Shown here: positions 36,402-50,192 of the stretch, in pieces
Layout: every line of letters starts with the position of its first letter
Numbering within the stretch: the stretch's first letter is position 1
DNA from: Muscardinus avellanarius
Taxonomy: Eukaryota > Chordata > Mammalia > Rodentia > Gliridae
DNA: 64,000 nt
Reading direction: 5' to 3'
NCBI GenBank assembly: GCA_963383645.1
Contig: OY726559.1
Location: forward strand, 121,820,239-121,884,238
The notes under the pieces: generated by a model
What the model saw: the letters and a program-made list of their open reading frames with translations, nothing else
What the model was told of the DNA's origin: nothing
Databases searched by the model: none
Translations under genes and position numbers: made by a program

Positions 36402-39400
36402 TGAAAGTTGTTCAATTTTAGTGTATTCCAATAGTTTCACATAAGTTTAGAATTAGGATTGCAGATAGCATTAACAGTTTTGTATCATTTAGTATAACTT
36501 CTTATATGCCTTAGTATACCCTAGGCATAAAAACTTGGAAAAGTGTTTTACATGTCATATATATGTGAAAGTGGTTCAGTTTCAGTGTATGGCAAGAGTT
36601 TCACATAAGTTGAGAATTAGGATTGCAGATAGCATTACCAGTTCTATATCATTTAGTTTAACTTCCTATATGCGTTACTTTACCCTAGGCACAAAAGCTC
36701 GGAAAAGTGTTTTACATGTCATATATATGTGAAAGTTGTTCAATTTCAGTGTATTGCAAGAGTTTCATATAAGTTTAGAATTAGGATTTCAAATAGCGTT
36801 AGCACTTCTATATCATTTAGTTTAACTACTTATATTCGTTAGTTTACCCTAGGCAGAAAAGCTCGGAAAACTGTTTTACCTGTCATATATATGTGGAAAT
36901 TGTTCAAATTTAGTGTATGGCAAGAGTTTCACAGAAGTTGAGAATTAGGATTGCAGATAGCATTACCAGTTTTGTATCATTTAGTATAACTTCTTATATG
37001 CCTTAGTTTACCCTAGGCATAAAAACTCGGAAAAGTGTTTTACAAGTCATATATATGTGAAAGTTGTTCAATTTCAGTGTATAGCAAGAGTTTCACAGAA
37101 GTTGAGAATTAGGATTGCAGATAGCATTACCAGTTCTATATCATTTAGTTTAACTACTTACATGCGTTAGTTTACCCCAGCCATAAAAACTCGGAAAAGT
37201 GTTGTACATGTCATATATATGTGGAAGTTTTTCAAATTCAGTGTATGGGGAGAGGTTCACATAAGTTTAGAATTAGGATTGCAGATAGCAATAGCAATTT
37301 TATATCATTTATTTTAACTACTTATATGTGTTAGTTTACCCTAGGCACAAAAGCTCGGAAAACTGTTTTGCATGTCATATATATGTGAAAGTTTAATTTC
37401 AGTGTATGGGAAGAGTTTCACATAAGTTAAGAATTAAAATTGCAGATAGCATTACCAGTTTTGTATCATTTATTATAACTTCTTATATGCCTTAGTTTAC
37501 CCTTGGCATAAAAACTCGGAAAAGTGTTCTTTCTGTCATATATATGTCAAAAATGTTCAATATCAGTATAATGCAAGGGATTCAAATAAGTTTAGAATTA
37601 GGATTGCAGATAGTGTTAGCACTTCTATATCATTTAGTTTAACTTCTTATATGCGTTCTTTTACCTTAGGCACAAAAGCGCGGAAAAGTGTTTTACATGT
37701 CATATATATGTGAAAGTTGTTCAATTTCTTATATGTGTTAGTTTACCCTAGCCACAAAAGCTTGGAAAAGTGTTTTACATATCATATATATGTGACATTG
37801 TATGGCAAGAGTTTCACATAAGTTTAGAATTAGGATTGCAGATAGCGTTAAAACTTTTATATCATTTATTTTAACTTCTTATATGGGTTAGTTTACCCTA
37901 GGCACAAAAGCTCGGAAAACTGTTTTACATGTCATATATATGTGAAAGTTCAATTTCAGTGTATTGGAAGAGTTTCACATAAGTTAAGAATAAGGATTTC
38001 AGATAACATTACCAATTTTGTATCATTTAGTATAACTTCTTATATGCCTTAGTTTATCCTAGGCATAAAAACTCGGAAAAGTATTCTATATGTCATATAT
38101 ATGTCAAAGATGTTCAATTTCAGTATAATGCAAGAGATTCAAATAAGTTTAGAATTAGGATTTCAGATAGCGTTAGCACTTCTATATCATTTAGTTTAAC
38201 TTCTTATATGCGTTCTTTTACCCTAGGCACAAATGCGCGGAAAAGTGTTTTACATGTCATATATATGTGAATGTTGTTCATTTTCCGTGTATGGCAAGAA
38301 TTTCACAGAAGTTTACAATTAGGATTGCAGATAGCATTACCAGTTTTGTATCATTTAGTATAAATTCTTATATGCCTTAGTTTACCATATGCATAAAACC
38401 TCGGAAAAGTGTTCTACATGTCATTTATATGTGAAAGTTGTTCAATTTCAGTGTATGGGAAGAGTTTCACATAAATTTAGAATTAGGATGCAGATAGCAC
38501 TAGCACTTTTATATCATTTAGTTTAACTACTTATATGCGTTAGTTTACCCTAGGCACAAAAGCTCGGAAAAGTGTTTTACATGTCATATATATGTGAAAG
38601 TTGTTCAATTTCAGTGTATGGCAAGAATTTTACATAAGTTTAGAATTAGGATTTAAGATAGCGTTAGCACTTCTATATCATTTAGTTTAACTACTTATAT
38701 GCGTTATTTTACCCTAGGCACAAAACCTCGGAAAACTGTTTTACATGTCATATATATGTGAAAGTTGTTCAATTTCAGTGTATGGGAAGAGTTTCACATA
38801 AGTTTAGAATTAGGGTTGCAGATAGCGTTACCAGTTCTATATCATTTAATTTAACTTCTTAGATGCGGTAGTTTACCCTAGGCATAATAATTCGGAAAAG
38901 GCTTGTACATGTCATATGTATGTGATAGTTGTTCAATTTTAGTATATTGCAAGAGTTTCACATAAGTTTAGAATTAGGATTTCAGACAGCGTTAGCACTT
39001 CTATATCAATTAGTTTAACTACTTATTTGCGTTAGTTTACCCTAGGCGCAAAGGCTGTTAAAATTGTTTTACATGTCATATACATGTGAAAGTTGTTCAA
39101 ATTTAGTGTATGGCAAGAGTTTCACATAAGTTGAGAATTAGGATTGCAGATAGCATTACCACTTCTATTTCATTTAGTTTAACTACTTATATGCGTTAGT
39201 TTACTGTAGTCACAAAAGCTCGGAAAAGTGTTTCACATGTCATATATATGTGAATGTTGTTCAATTTCAGTGTATGGCAAGAGTTTCACATAAGTTTAGA
39301 ATTAGGATTGCACATTGCATTGCCAGTTCTATATCATGAATTTAACTTCCTATATGCGTTAGTTTACCCTAGGCCCAAAAGCTCGGAAAAGTGTTTTACA

Positions 39401-39413
39401 TGTCATATATATG
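36402..39413. repeat. HOR block 18: 19-mer variant, 3,012 bp
   Basis: Monomer e lacks its extra AT (near 37050), which explains the 2-bp difference. Monomer c has an f-like gcagatagcattacc patch (36624-36638). Monomer a has gtttagaatt with T at 39297. The same three variants recur at 50193-53204. Confidence 0.92.
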
Positions 39414-41543
39414 TGAAAGTTGTTCAATTTTAGTGTATTCCAATAGTTTCACATAAGTTTAGAATTAGGATTGCAGATAGCATTAACAGTTTTGTATCAT
39501 TTAGTATAACTTCTTATATGCCTTAGTATACCCTAGGCATAAAAACTTGGAAAAGTGTTTTACATGTCATATATATGTGAAAGTGGTTCAGTTTCAGTGT
39601 ATGGCAAGAGTTTCACATAAGTTGAGCATTAGGATTGCACATTGCATTACCAGTTCTATATCATTTAGTTTAACTTCCTATATGCGTTACTTTACCCTAG
39701 GCACAAAAGCTCGGAAAAGTGTTTTACATGTCATATATATGTGAAAGTTGTTCAATTTCAGTGTATTGCAAGAGTTTCATATAAGTTTAGAATTAGGATT
39801 TCAAATAGCGTTAGCACTTCTATATCATTTAGTTTAACTACTTATATTCGTTAGTTTACCCTAGGCAGAAAAGCTCGGAAAACTGTTTTACCTGTCATAT
39901 ATATGTGGAAATTGTTCAAATTTAGTGTATGGCAAGAGTTTCACAGAAGTTGAGAATTAGGATTGCAGATAGCATTACCAGTTTTGTATCATTTAGTATA
40001 ACTTCTTATATGCCTTAGTTTACCCTAGGCATAAAAACTCGGAAAAGTGTTTTACAAGTCATATATATATGTGAAAGTTGTTCAATTTCAGTGTATAGCA
40101 AGAGTTTCACAGAAGTTGAGAATTAGGATTGCAGATAGCATTACCAGTTCTATATCATTTAGTTTAACTACTTACATGCGTTAGTTTACCCCAGCCATAA
40201 AAACTCGGAAAAGTGTTGTACATGTCATATATATGTGGAAGTTTTTCAAATTCAGTGTATGGGGAGAGGTTCACATAAGTTTAGAATTAGGATTGCAGAT
40301 AGCAATAGCAATTTTATATCATTTATTTTAACTACTTATATGTGTTAGTTTACCCTAGGCACAAAAGCTCGGAAAACTGTTTTGCATGTCATATATATGT
40401 GAAAGTTTAATTTCAGTGTATGGGAAGAGTTTCACATAAGTTAAGAATTAAAATTGCAGATAGCATTACCAGTTTTGTATCATTTATTATAACTTCTTAT
40501 ATGCCTTAGTTTACCCTTGGCATAAAAACTCGGAAAAGTGTTCTTTCTGTCATATATATGTCAAAAATGTTCAATATCAGTATAATGCAAGGGATTCAAA
40601 TAAGTTTAGAATTAGGATTGCAGATAGTGTTAGCACTTCTATATCATTTAGTTTAACTTCTTATATGCGTTCTTTTACCTTAGGCACAAAAGCGCGGAAA
40701 AGTGTTTTACATGTCATATATATGTGAAAGTTGTTCAATTTTAGTGTATTCCAATAGTTTCACATAAGTTTAGAATTAGGATTGCAGATAGCATTAACAG
40801 TTTTGTATCATTTAGTATAACTTCTTATATGCCTTAGTTTACCCTAGGCATAAAAACTCGGAAAAGTGTTTTACAAGTCATATATATATGTGAAAGTTGT
40901 TCAATTTCAGTGTATAGCAAGAGTTTCACAGAAGTTGAGAATTAGGATTGCACATTGCATTACCAGTTCTATATCATTTAGTTTAACTACTTACATGCGT
41001 TAGTTTACCCCAGCCATAAAAACTCGGAAAAGTGTTGTACATGTCATATATATGTGGAAGTTTTTCAAATTCAGTGTATGGGGAGAGGTTCACATAAGTT
41101 TAGAATTAGGATTGCAGATAGCAATAGCAATTTTATATCATTTATTTTAACTACTTATATGTGTTAGTTTACCCTAGGCACAAAAGCTCGGAAAACTGTT
41201 TTACCTGTCATATATATGTGAAAGTTTAATTTCAGTGTATGGGAAGAGTTTCACATAAGTTAAGAATTAAAATTGCAGATAGCATTACCAGTTTTGTATC
41301 ATTTATTATAACTTCTTATATGCCTTAGTTTACCCTTGGCATAAAAACTCGGAAAAGTGTTCTTTCTGTCATATATATGTCAAAAATGTTCAATATCAGT
41401 ATAATGCAAGGGATTCAAATAAGTTTAGAATTAGGATTGCAGATAGTGTTAGCACTTCTATATCATTTAGTTTAACTTCTTATATGCGTTCTTTTACCTT
41501 AGGCACAAAAGCGCGGAAAAGTGTTTTACATGTCATATATATG
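39414..41543. repeat. HOR block 19: 8-mer plus 5-mer, 2,130 bp
   Basis: It has the same composition as 16645-18774, including the b/e fusion at 40725-40890. The C variant in c (39627) here follows a 19-mer rather than an f*g* unit. Confidence 0.92.
40725..40890. repeat. Chimeric monomer b/e (166 bp)
   Basis: It is identical in structure to 17956-18121, with a b start and e end, followed by f* and g*. Confidence 0.88.
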
Positions 41544-44500
41544 TGAAAGTTGTTCAATTTTAGTGTATTCCAATAGTTTCACATAAGTTTAGAATTAGGA
41601 TTGCAGATAGCATTAACAGTTTTGTATCATTTAGTATAACTTCTTATATGCCTTAGTATACCCTAGGCATAAAAACTTGGAAAAGTGTTTTACATGTCAT
41701 ATATATGTGAAAGTGGTTCAGTTTCAGTGTATGGCAAGAGTTTCACATAAGTTGAGCATTAGGATTGCACATTGCATTACCAGTTCTATATCATTTAGTT
41801 TAACTTCCTATATGCGTTACTTTACCCTAGGCACAAAAGCTCGGAAAAGTGTTTTACATGTCATATATATGTGAAAGTTGTTCAATTTCAGTGTATTGCA
41901 AGAGTTTCATATAAGTTTAGAATTAGGATTTCAAATAGCGTTAGCACTTCTATATCATTTAGTTTAACTACTTATATTCGTTAGTTTACCCTAGGCAGAA
42001 AAGCTCGGAAAACTGTTTTACCTGTCATATATATGTGGAAATTGTTCAAATTTAGTGTATGGCAAGAGTTTCACAGAAGTTGAGAATTAGGATTGCAGAT
42101 AGCATTACCAGTTTTGTATCATTTAGTATAACTTCTTATATGCCTTAGTTTACCCTAGGCATAAAAACTCGGAAAAGTGTTTTACAAGTCATATATATAT
42201 GTGAAAGTTGTTCAATTTCAGTGTATAGCAAGAGTTTCACAGAAGTTGAGAATTAGGATTGCAGATAGCATTACCAGTTCTATATCATTTAGTTTAACTA
42301 CTTACATGCGTTAGTTTACCCCAGCCATAAAAACTCGGAAAAGTGTTGTACATGTCATATATATGTGGAAGTTTTTCAAATTCAGTGTATGGGGAGAGGT
42401 TCACATAAGTTTAGAATTAGGATTGCAGATAGCAATAGCAATTTTATATCATTTATTTTAACTACTTATATGTGTTAGTTTACCCTAGGCACAAAAGCTC
42501 GGAAAACTGTTTTGCATGTCATATATATGTGAAAGTTTAATTTCAGTGTATGGGAAGAGTTTCACATAAGTTAAGAATTAAAATTGCAGATAGCATTACC
42601 AGTTTTGTATCATTTATTATAACTTCTTATATGCCTTAGTTTACCCTTGGCATAAAAACTCGGAAAAGTGTTCTTTCTGTCATATATATGTCAAAAATGT
42701 TCAATATCAGTATAATGCAAGGGATTCAAATAAGTTTAGAATTAGGATTGCAGATAGTGTTAGCACTTCTATATCATTTAGTTTAACTTCTTATATGCGT
42801 TCTTTTACCTTAGGCACAAAAGCGCGGAAAAGTGTTTTACATGTCATATATATGTGAAAGTTGTTCAATTTCTTATATGTGTTAGTTTACCCTAGCCACA
42901 AAAGCTTGGAAAAGTGTTTTACATATCATATATATGTGACATTGTATGGCAAGAGTTTCACATAAGTTTAGAATTAGGATTGCAGATAGCGTTAAAACTT
43001 TTATATCATTTATTTTAACTTCTTATATGGGTTAGTTTACCCTAGGCACAAAAGCTCGGAAAACTGTTTTACATGTCATATATATGTGAAAGTTCAATTT
43101 CAGTGTATTGGAAGAGTTTCACATAAGTTAAGAATAAGGATTTCAGATAACATTACCAATTTTGTATCATTTAGTATAACTTCTTATATGCCTTAGTTTA
43201 TCCTAGGCATAAAAACTCGGAAAAGTATTCTATATGTCATATATATGTCAAAGATGTTCAATTTCAGTATAATGCAAGAGATTCAAATAAGTTTAGAATT
43301 AGGATTTCAGATAGCGTTAGCACTTCTATATCATTTAGTTTAACTTCTTATATGCGTTCTTTTACCCTAGGCACAAATGCGCGGAAAAGTGTTTTACATG
43401 TCATATATATGTGAATGTTGTTCATTTTCCGTGTATGGCAAGAATTTCACAGAAGTTTACAATTAGGATTGCAGATAGCATTACCAGTTTTGTATCATTT
43501 AGTATAAATTCTTATATGCCTTAGTTTACCATATGCATAAAACCTCGGAAAAGTGTTCTACATGTCATTTATATGTGAAAGTTGTTCAATTTCAGTGTAT
43601 GGGAAGAGTTTCACATAAATTTAGAATTAGGATGCAGATAGCACTAGCACTTTTATATCATTTAGTTTAACTACTTATATGCGTTAGTTTACCCTAGGCA
43701 CAAAAGCTCGGAAAAGTGTTTTACATGTCATATATATGTGAAAGTTGTTCAATTTCAGTGTATGGCAAGAATTTTACATAAGTTTAGAATTAGGATTTAA
43801 GATAGCGTTAGCACTTCTATATCATTTAGTTTAACTACTTATATGCGTTATTTTACCCTAGGCACAAAACCTCGGAAAACTGTTTTACATGTCATATATA
43901 TGTGAAAGTTGTTCAATTTCAGTGTATGGGAAGAGTTTCACATAAGTTTAGAATTAGGGTTGCAGATAGCGTTACCAGTTCTATATCATTTAATTTAACT
44001 TCTTAGATGCGGTAGTTTACCCTAGGCATAATAATTCGGAAAAGGCTTGTACATGTCATATGTATGTGATAGTTGTTCAATTTTAGTATATTGCAAGAGT
44101 TTCACATAAGTTTAGAATTAGGATTTCAGACAGCGTTAGCACTTCTATATCAATTAGTTTAACTACTTATTTGCGTTAGTTTACCCTAGGCGCAAAGGCT
44201 GTTAAAATTGTTTTACATGTCATATACATGTGAAAGTTGTTCAAATTTAGTGTATGGCAAGAGTTTCACATAAGTTGAGAATTAGGATTGCAGATAGCAT
44301 TACCACTTCTATTTCATTTAGTTTAACTACTTATATGCGTTAGTTTACTGTAGTCACAAAAGCTCGGAAAAGTGTTTCACATGTCATATATATGTGAATG
44401 TTGTTCAATTTCAGTGTATGGCAAGAGTTTCACATAAGTTGAGAATTAGGATTGCACATTGCATTGCCAGTTCTATATCATGAATTTAACTTCCTATATG

Positions 44501-44557
44501 CGTTAGTTTACCCTAGGCCCAAAAGCTCGGAAAAGTGTTTTACATGTCATATATATG
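41544..44557. repeat. HOR block 20: full 19-mer, 3,014 bp
   Basis: It has the C variant in c at 41757 and is followed by another full unit. It pairs with 55335-58348 in the 13,791-bp duplication. Confidence 0.92.
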
Positions 44558-47500
44558 TGAAAGTTGTTCAATTTTAGTGTATTCCAATAGTTTCACATAA
44601 GTTTAGAATTAGGATTGCAGATAGCATTAACAGTTTTGTATCATTTAGTATAACTTCTTATATGCCTTAGTATACCCTAGGCATAAAAACTTGGAAAAGT
44701 GTTTTACATGTCATATATATGTGAAAGTGGTTCAGTTTCAGTGTATGGCAAGAGTTTCACATAAGTTGAGAATTAGGATTGCACATTGCATTACCAGTTC
44801 TATATCATTTAGTTTAACTTCCTATATGCGTTACTTTACCCTAGGCACAAAAGCTCGGAAAAGTGTTTTACATGTCATATATATGTGAAAGTTGTTCAAT
44901 TTCAGTGTATTGCAAGAGTTTCATATAAGTTTAGAATTAGGATTTCAAATAGCGTTGCACTTCTATATCATTTAGTTTAACTACTTATATTCGTTAGTTT
45001 ACCCTAGGCAGAAAAGCTCGGAAAACTGTTTTACCTGTCATATATATGTGGAAATTGTTCAAATTTAGTGTATGGCAAGAGTTTCACAGAAGTTGAGAAT
45101 TAGGATTGCAGATAGCATTACCAGTTTTGTATCATTTAGTATAACTTCTTATATGCCTTAGTTTACCCTAGGCATAAAAACTCGGAAAAGTGTTTTACAA
45201 GTCATATATATATGTGAAAGTTGTTCAATTTCAGTGTATAGCAAGAGTTTCACAGAAGTTGAGAATTAGGATTGCAGATAGCATTACCAGTTCTATATCA
45301 TTTAGTTTAACTACTTACATGCGTTAGTTTACCCCAGCCATAAAAACTCGGAAAAGTGTTGTACATGTCATATATATGTGGAAGTTTTTCAAATTCAGTG
45401 TATGGGGAGAGGTTCACATAAGTTTAGAATTAGGATTGCAGATAGCAATAGCAATTTTATATCATTTATTTTAACTACTTATATGTGTTAGTTTACCCTA
45501 GGCACAAAAGCTCGGAAAACTGTTTTGCATGTCATATATATGTGAAAGTTTAATTTCAGTGTATGGGAAGAGTTTCACATAAGTTAAGAATTAAAATTGC
45601 AGATAGCATTACCAGTTTTGTATCATTTATTATAACTTCTTATATGCCTTAGTTTACCCTTGGCATAAAAACTCGGAAAAGTGTTCTTTCTGTCATATAT
45701 ATGTCAAAAATGTTCAATATCAGTATAATGCAAGGGATTCAAATAAGTTTAGAATTAGGATTGCAGATAGTGTTAGCACTTCTATATCATTTAGTTTAAC
45801 TTCTTATATGCGTTCTTTTACCTTAGGCACAAAAGCGCGGAAAAGTGTTTTACATGTCATATATATGTGAAAGTTGTTCAATTTCTTATATGTGTTAGTT
45901 TACCCTAGCCACAAAAGCTTGGAAAAGTGTTTTACATATCATATATATGTGACATTGTATGGCAAGAGTTTCACATAAGTTTAGAATTAGGATTGCAGAT
46001 AGCGTTAAAACTTTTATATCATTTATTTTAACTTCTTATATGGGTTAGTTTACCCTAGGCACAAAAGCTCGGAAAACTGTTTTACATGTCATATATATGT
46101 GAAAGTTCAATTTCAGTGTATTGGAAGAGTTTCACATAAGTTAAGAATAAGGATTTCAGATAACATTACCAATTTTGTATCATTTAGTATAACTTCTTAT
46201 ATGCCTTAGTTTATCCTAGGCATAAAAACTCGGAAAAGTATTCTATATGTCATATATATGTCAAAGATGTTCAATTTCAGTATAATGCAAGAGATTCAAA
46301 TAAGTTTAGAATTAGGATTTCAGATAGCGTTAGCACTTCTATATCATTTAGTTTAACTTCTTATATGCGTTCTTTTACCCTAGGCACAAATGCGCGGAAA
46401 AGTGTTTTACATGTCATATATATGTGAATGTTGTTCATTTTCCGTGTATGGCAAGAATTTCACAGAAGTTTACAATTAGGATTGCAGATAGCATTACCAG
46501 TTTTGTATCATTTAGTATAAATTCTTATATGCCTTAGTTTACCATATGCATAAAACCTCGGAAAAGTGTTCTACATGTCATTTATATGTGAAAGTTGTTC
46601 AATTTCAGTGTATGGGAAGAGTTTCACATAAATTTAGAATTAGGATGCAGATAGCACTAGCACTTTTATATCATTTAGTTTAACTACTTATATGCGTTAG
46701 TTTACCCTAGGCACAAAAGCTCGGAAAAGTGTTTTACATGTCATATATATGTGAAAGTTGTTCAATTTCAGTGTATGGCAAGAATTTTACATAAGTTTAG
46801 AATTAGGATTTAAGATAGCGTTAGCACTTCTATATCATTTAGTTTAACTACTTATATGCGTTATTTTACCCTAGGCACAAAACCTCGGAAAACTGTTTTA
46901 CATGTCATATATATGTGAAAGTTGTTCAATTTCAGTGTATGGGAAGAGTTTCACATAAGTTTAGAATTAGGGTTGCAGATAGCGTTACCAGTTCTATATC
47001 ATTTAATTTAACTTCTTAGATGCGGTAGTTTACCCTAGGCATAATAATTCGGAAAAGGCTTGTACATGTCATATGTATGTGATAGTTGTTCAATTTTAGT
47101 ATATTGCAAGAGTTTCACATAAGTTTAGAATTAGGATTTCAGACAGCGTTAGCACTTCTATATCAATTAGTTTAACTACTTATTTGCGTTAGTTTACCCT
47201 AGGCGCAAAGGCTGTTAAAATTGTTTTACATGTCATATACATGTGAAAGTTGTTCAAATTTAGTGTATGGCAAGAGTTTCACATAAGTTGAGAATTAGGA
47301 TTGCAGATAGCATTACCACTTCTATTTCATTTAGTTTAACTACTTATATGCGTTAGTTTACTGTAGTCACAAAAGCTCGGAAAAGTGTTTCACATGTCAT
47401 ATATATGTGAATGTTGTTCAATTTCAGTGTATGGCAAGAGTTTCACATAAGTTGAGAATTAGGATTGCACATTGCATTGCCAGTTCTATATCATGAATTT

Positions 47501-47570
47501 AACTTCCTATATGCGTTAGTTTACCCTAGGCCCAAAAGCTCGGAAAAGTGTTTTACATGTCATATATATG
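44558..47570. repeat. HOR block 21: 19-mer, 3,013 bp
   Basis: It is one base shorter than the reference because monomer d reads agcgttgcac at 44951-44960 (usual agcgttagcac). I saw this deletion nowhere else. Monomer l has A, not C, at 46237. Confidence 0.92.
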
Positions 47571-48881
47571 TGAAAGTTGTTCAATTTTAGTGTATTCCAA
47601 TAGTTTCACATAAGTTTAGAATTAGGATTGCAGATAGCATTAACAGTTTTGTATCATTTAGTATAACTTCTTATATGCCTTAGTATACCCTAGGCATAAA
47701 AACTTGGAAAAGTGTTTTACATGTCATATATATGTGAAAGTGGTTCAGTTTCAGTGTATGGCAAGAGTTTCACATAAGTTGAGAATTAGGATTGCACATT
47801 GCATTACCAGTTCTATATCATTTAGTTTAACTTCCTATATGCGTTACTTTACCCTAGGCACAAAAGCTCGGAAAAGTGTTTTACATGTCATATATATGTG
47901 AAAGTTGTTCAATTTCAGTGTATTGCAAGAGTTTCATATAAGTTTAGAATTAGGATTTCAAATAGCGTTAGCACTTCTATATCATTTAGTTTAACTACTT
48001 ATATTCGTTAGTTTACCCTAGGCAGAAAAGCTCGGAAAACTGTTTTACCTGTCATATATATGTGGAAATTGTTCAAATTTAGTGTATGGCAAGAGTTTCA
48101 CAGAAGTTGAGAATTAGGATTGCAGATAGCATTACCAGTTTTGTATCATTTAGTATAACTTCTTATATGCCTTAGTTTACCCTAGGCATAAAAACTCGGA
48201 AAAGTGTTTTACAAGTCATATATATATGTGAAAGTTGTTCAATTTCAGTGTATAGCAAGAGTTTCACAGAAGTTGAGAATTAGGATTGCACATTGCATTA
48301 CCAGTTCTATATCATTTAGTTTAACTACTTACATGCGTTAGTTTACCCCAGCCATAAAAACTCGGAAAAGTGTTGTACATGTCATATATATGTGGAAGTT
48401 TTTCAAATTCAGTGTATGGGGAGAGGTTCACATAAGTTTAGAATTAGGATTGCAGATAGCAATAGCAATTTTATATCATTTATTTTAACTACTTATATGT
48501 GTTAGTTTACCCTAGGCACAAAAGCTCGGAAAACTGTTTTACCTGTCATATATATGTGAAAGTTTAATTTCAGTGTATGGGAAGAGTTTCACATAAGTTA
48601 AGAATTAAAATTGCAGATAGCATTACCAGTTTTGTATCATTTATTATAACTTCTTATATGCCTTAGTTTACCCTTGGCATAAAAACTCGGAAAAGTGTTC
48701 TTTCTGTCATATATATGTCAAAAATGTTCAATATCAGTATAATGCAAGGGATTCAAATAAGTTTAGAATTAGGATTGCAGATAGTGTTAGCACTTCTATA
48801 TCATTTAGTTTAACTTCTTATATGCGTTCTTTTACCTTAGGCACAAAAGCGCGGAAAAGTGTTTTACATGTCATATATATG
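47571..48881. repeat. HOR block 22: 8-mer b-i, 1,311 bp (f*g* variant)
   Basis: It is the first block of the second super-unit copy, equivalent to 33780-35090. Confidence 0.92.
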
Positions 48882-50192
48882 TGAAAGTTGTTCAATTTTA
48901 GTGTATTCCAATAGTTTCACATAAGTTTAGAATTAGGATTGCAGATAGCATTAACAGTTTTGTATCATTTAGTATAACTTCTTATATGCCTTAGTATACC
49001 CTAGGCATAAAAACTTGGAAAAGTGTTTTACATGTCATATATATGTGAAAGTGGTTCAGTTTCAGTGTATGGCAAGAGTTTCACATAAGTTGAGCATTAG
49101 GATTGCACATTGCATTACCAGTTCTATATCATTTAGTTTAACTTCCTATATGCGTTACTTTACCCTAGGCACAAAAGCTCGGAAAAGTGTTTTACATGTC
49201 ATATATATGTGAAAGTTGTTCAATTTCAGTGTATTGCAAGAGTTTCATATAAGTTTAGAATTAGGATTTCAAATAGCGTTAGCACTTCTATATCATTTAG
49301 TTTAACTACTTATATTCGTTAGTTTACCCTAGGCAGAAAAGCTCGGAAAACTGTTTTACCTGTCATATATATGTGGAAATTGTTCAAATTTAGTGTATGG
49401 CAAGAGTTTCACAGAAGTTGAGAATTAGGATTGCAGATAGCATTACCAGTTTTGTATCATTTAGTATAACTTCTTATATGCCTTAGTTTACCCTAGGCAT
49501 AAAAACTCGGAAAAGTGTTTTACAAGTCATATATATATGTGAAAGTTGTTCAATTTCAGTGTATAGCAAGAGTTTCACAGAAGTTGAGAATTAGGATTGC
49601 AGATAGCATTACCAGTTCTATATCATTTAGTTTAACTACTTACATGCGTTAGTTTACCCCAGCCATAAAAACTCGGAAAAGTGTTGTACATGTCATATAT
49701 ATGTGGAAGTTTTTCAAATTCAGTGTATGGGGAGAGGTTCACATAAGTTTAGAATTAGGATTGCAGATAGCAATAGCAATTTTATATCATTTATTTTAAC
49801 TACTTATATGTGTTAGTTTACCCTAGGCACAAAAGCTCGGAAAACTGTTTTGCATGTCATATATATGTGAAAGTTTAATTTCAGTGTATGGGAAGAGTTT
49901 CACATAAGTTAAGAATTAAAATTGCAGATAGCATTACCAGTTTTGTATCATTTATTATAACTTCTTATATGCCTTAGTTTACCCTTGGCATAAAAACTCG
50001 GAAAAGTGTTCTTTCTGTCATATATATGTCAAAAATGTTCAATATCAGTATAATGCAAGGGATTCAAATAAGTTTAGAATTAGGATTGCAGATAGTGTTA
50101 GCACTTCTATATCATTTAGTTTAACTTCTTATATGCGTTCTTTTACCTTAGGCACAAAAGCGCGGAAAAGTGTTTTACATGTCATATATATG
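48882..50192. repeat. HOR block 23: 8-mer b-i, 1,311 bp (ordinary f and g)
   Basis: It has the C variant in c at 49095 and is equivalent to 35091-36401. Confidence 0.92.

Larger units (their letters stand above)
33780..47570. repeat. 13,791-bp super-unit, copy 1
   Basis: The block order is 1311, 1311, 3012, 2130, 3014, 3013. Matching to the next copy starts just right of 32446 and ends near 45867. Confidence 0.9.
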
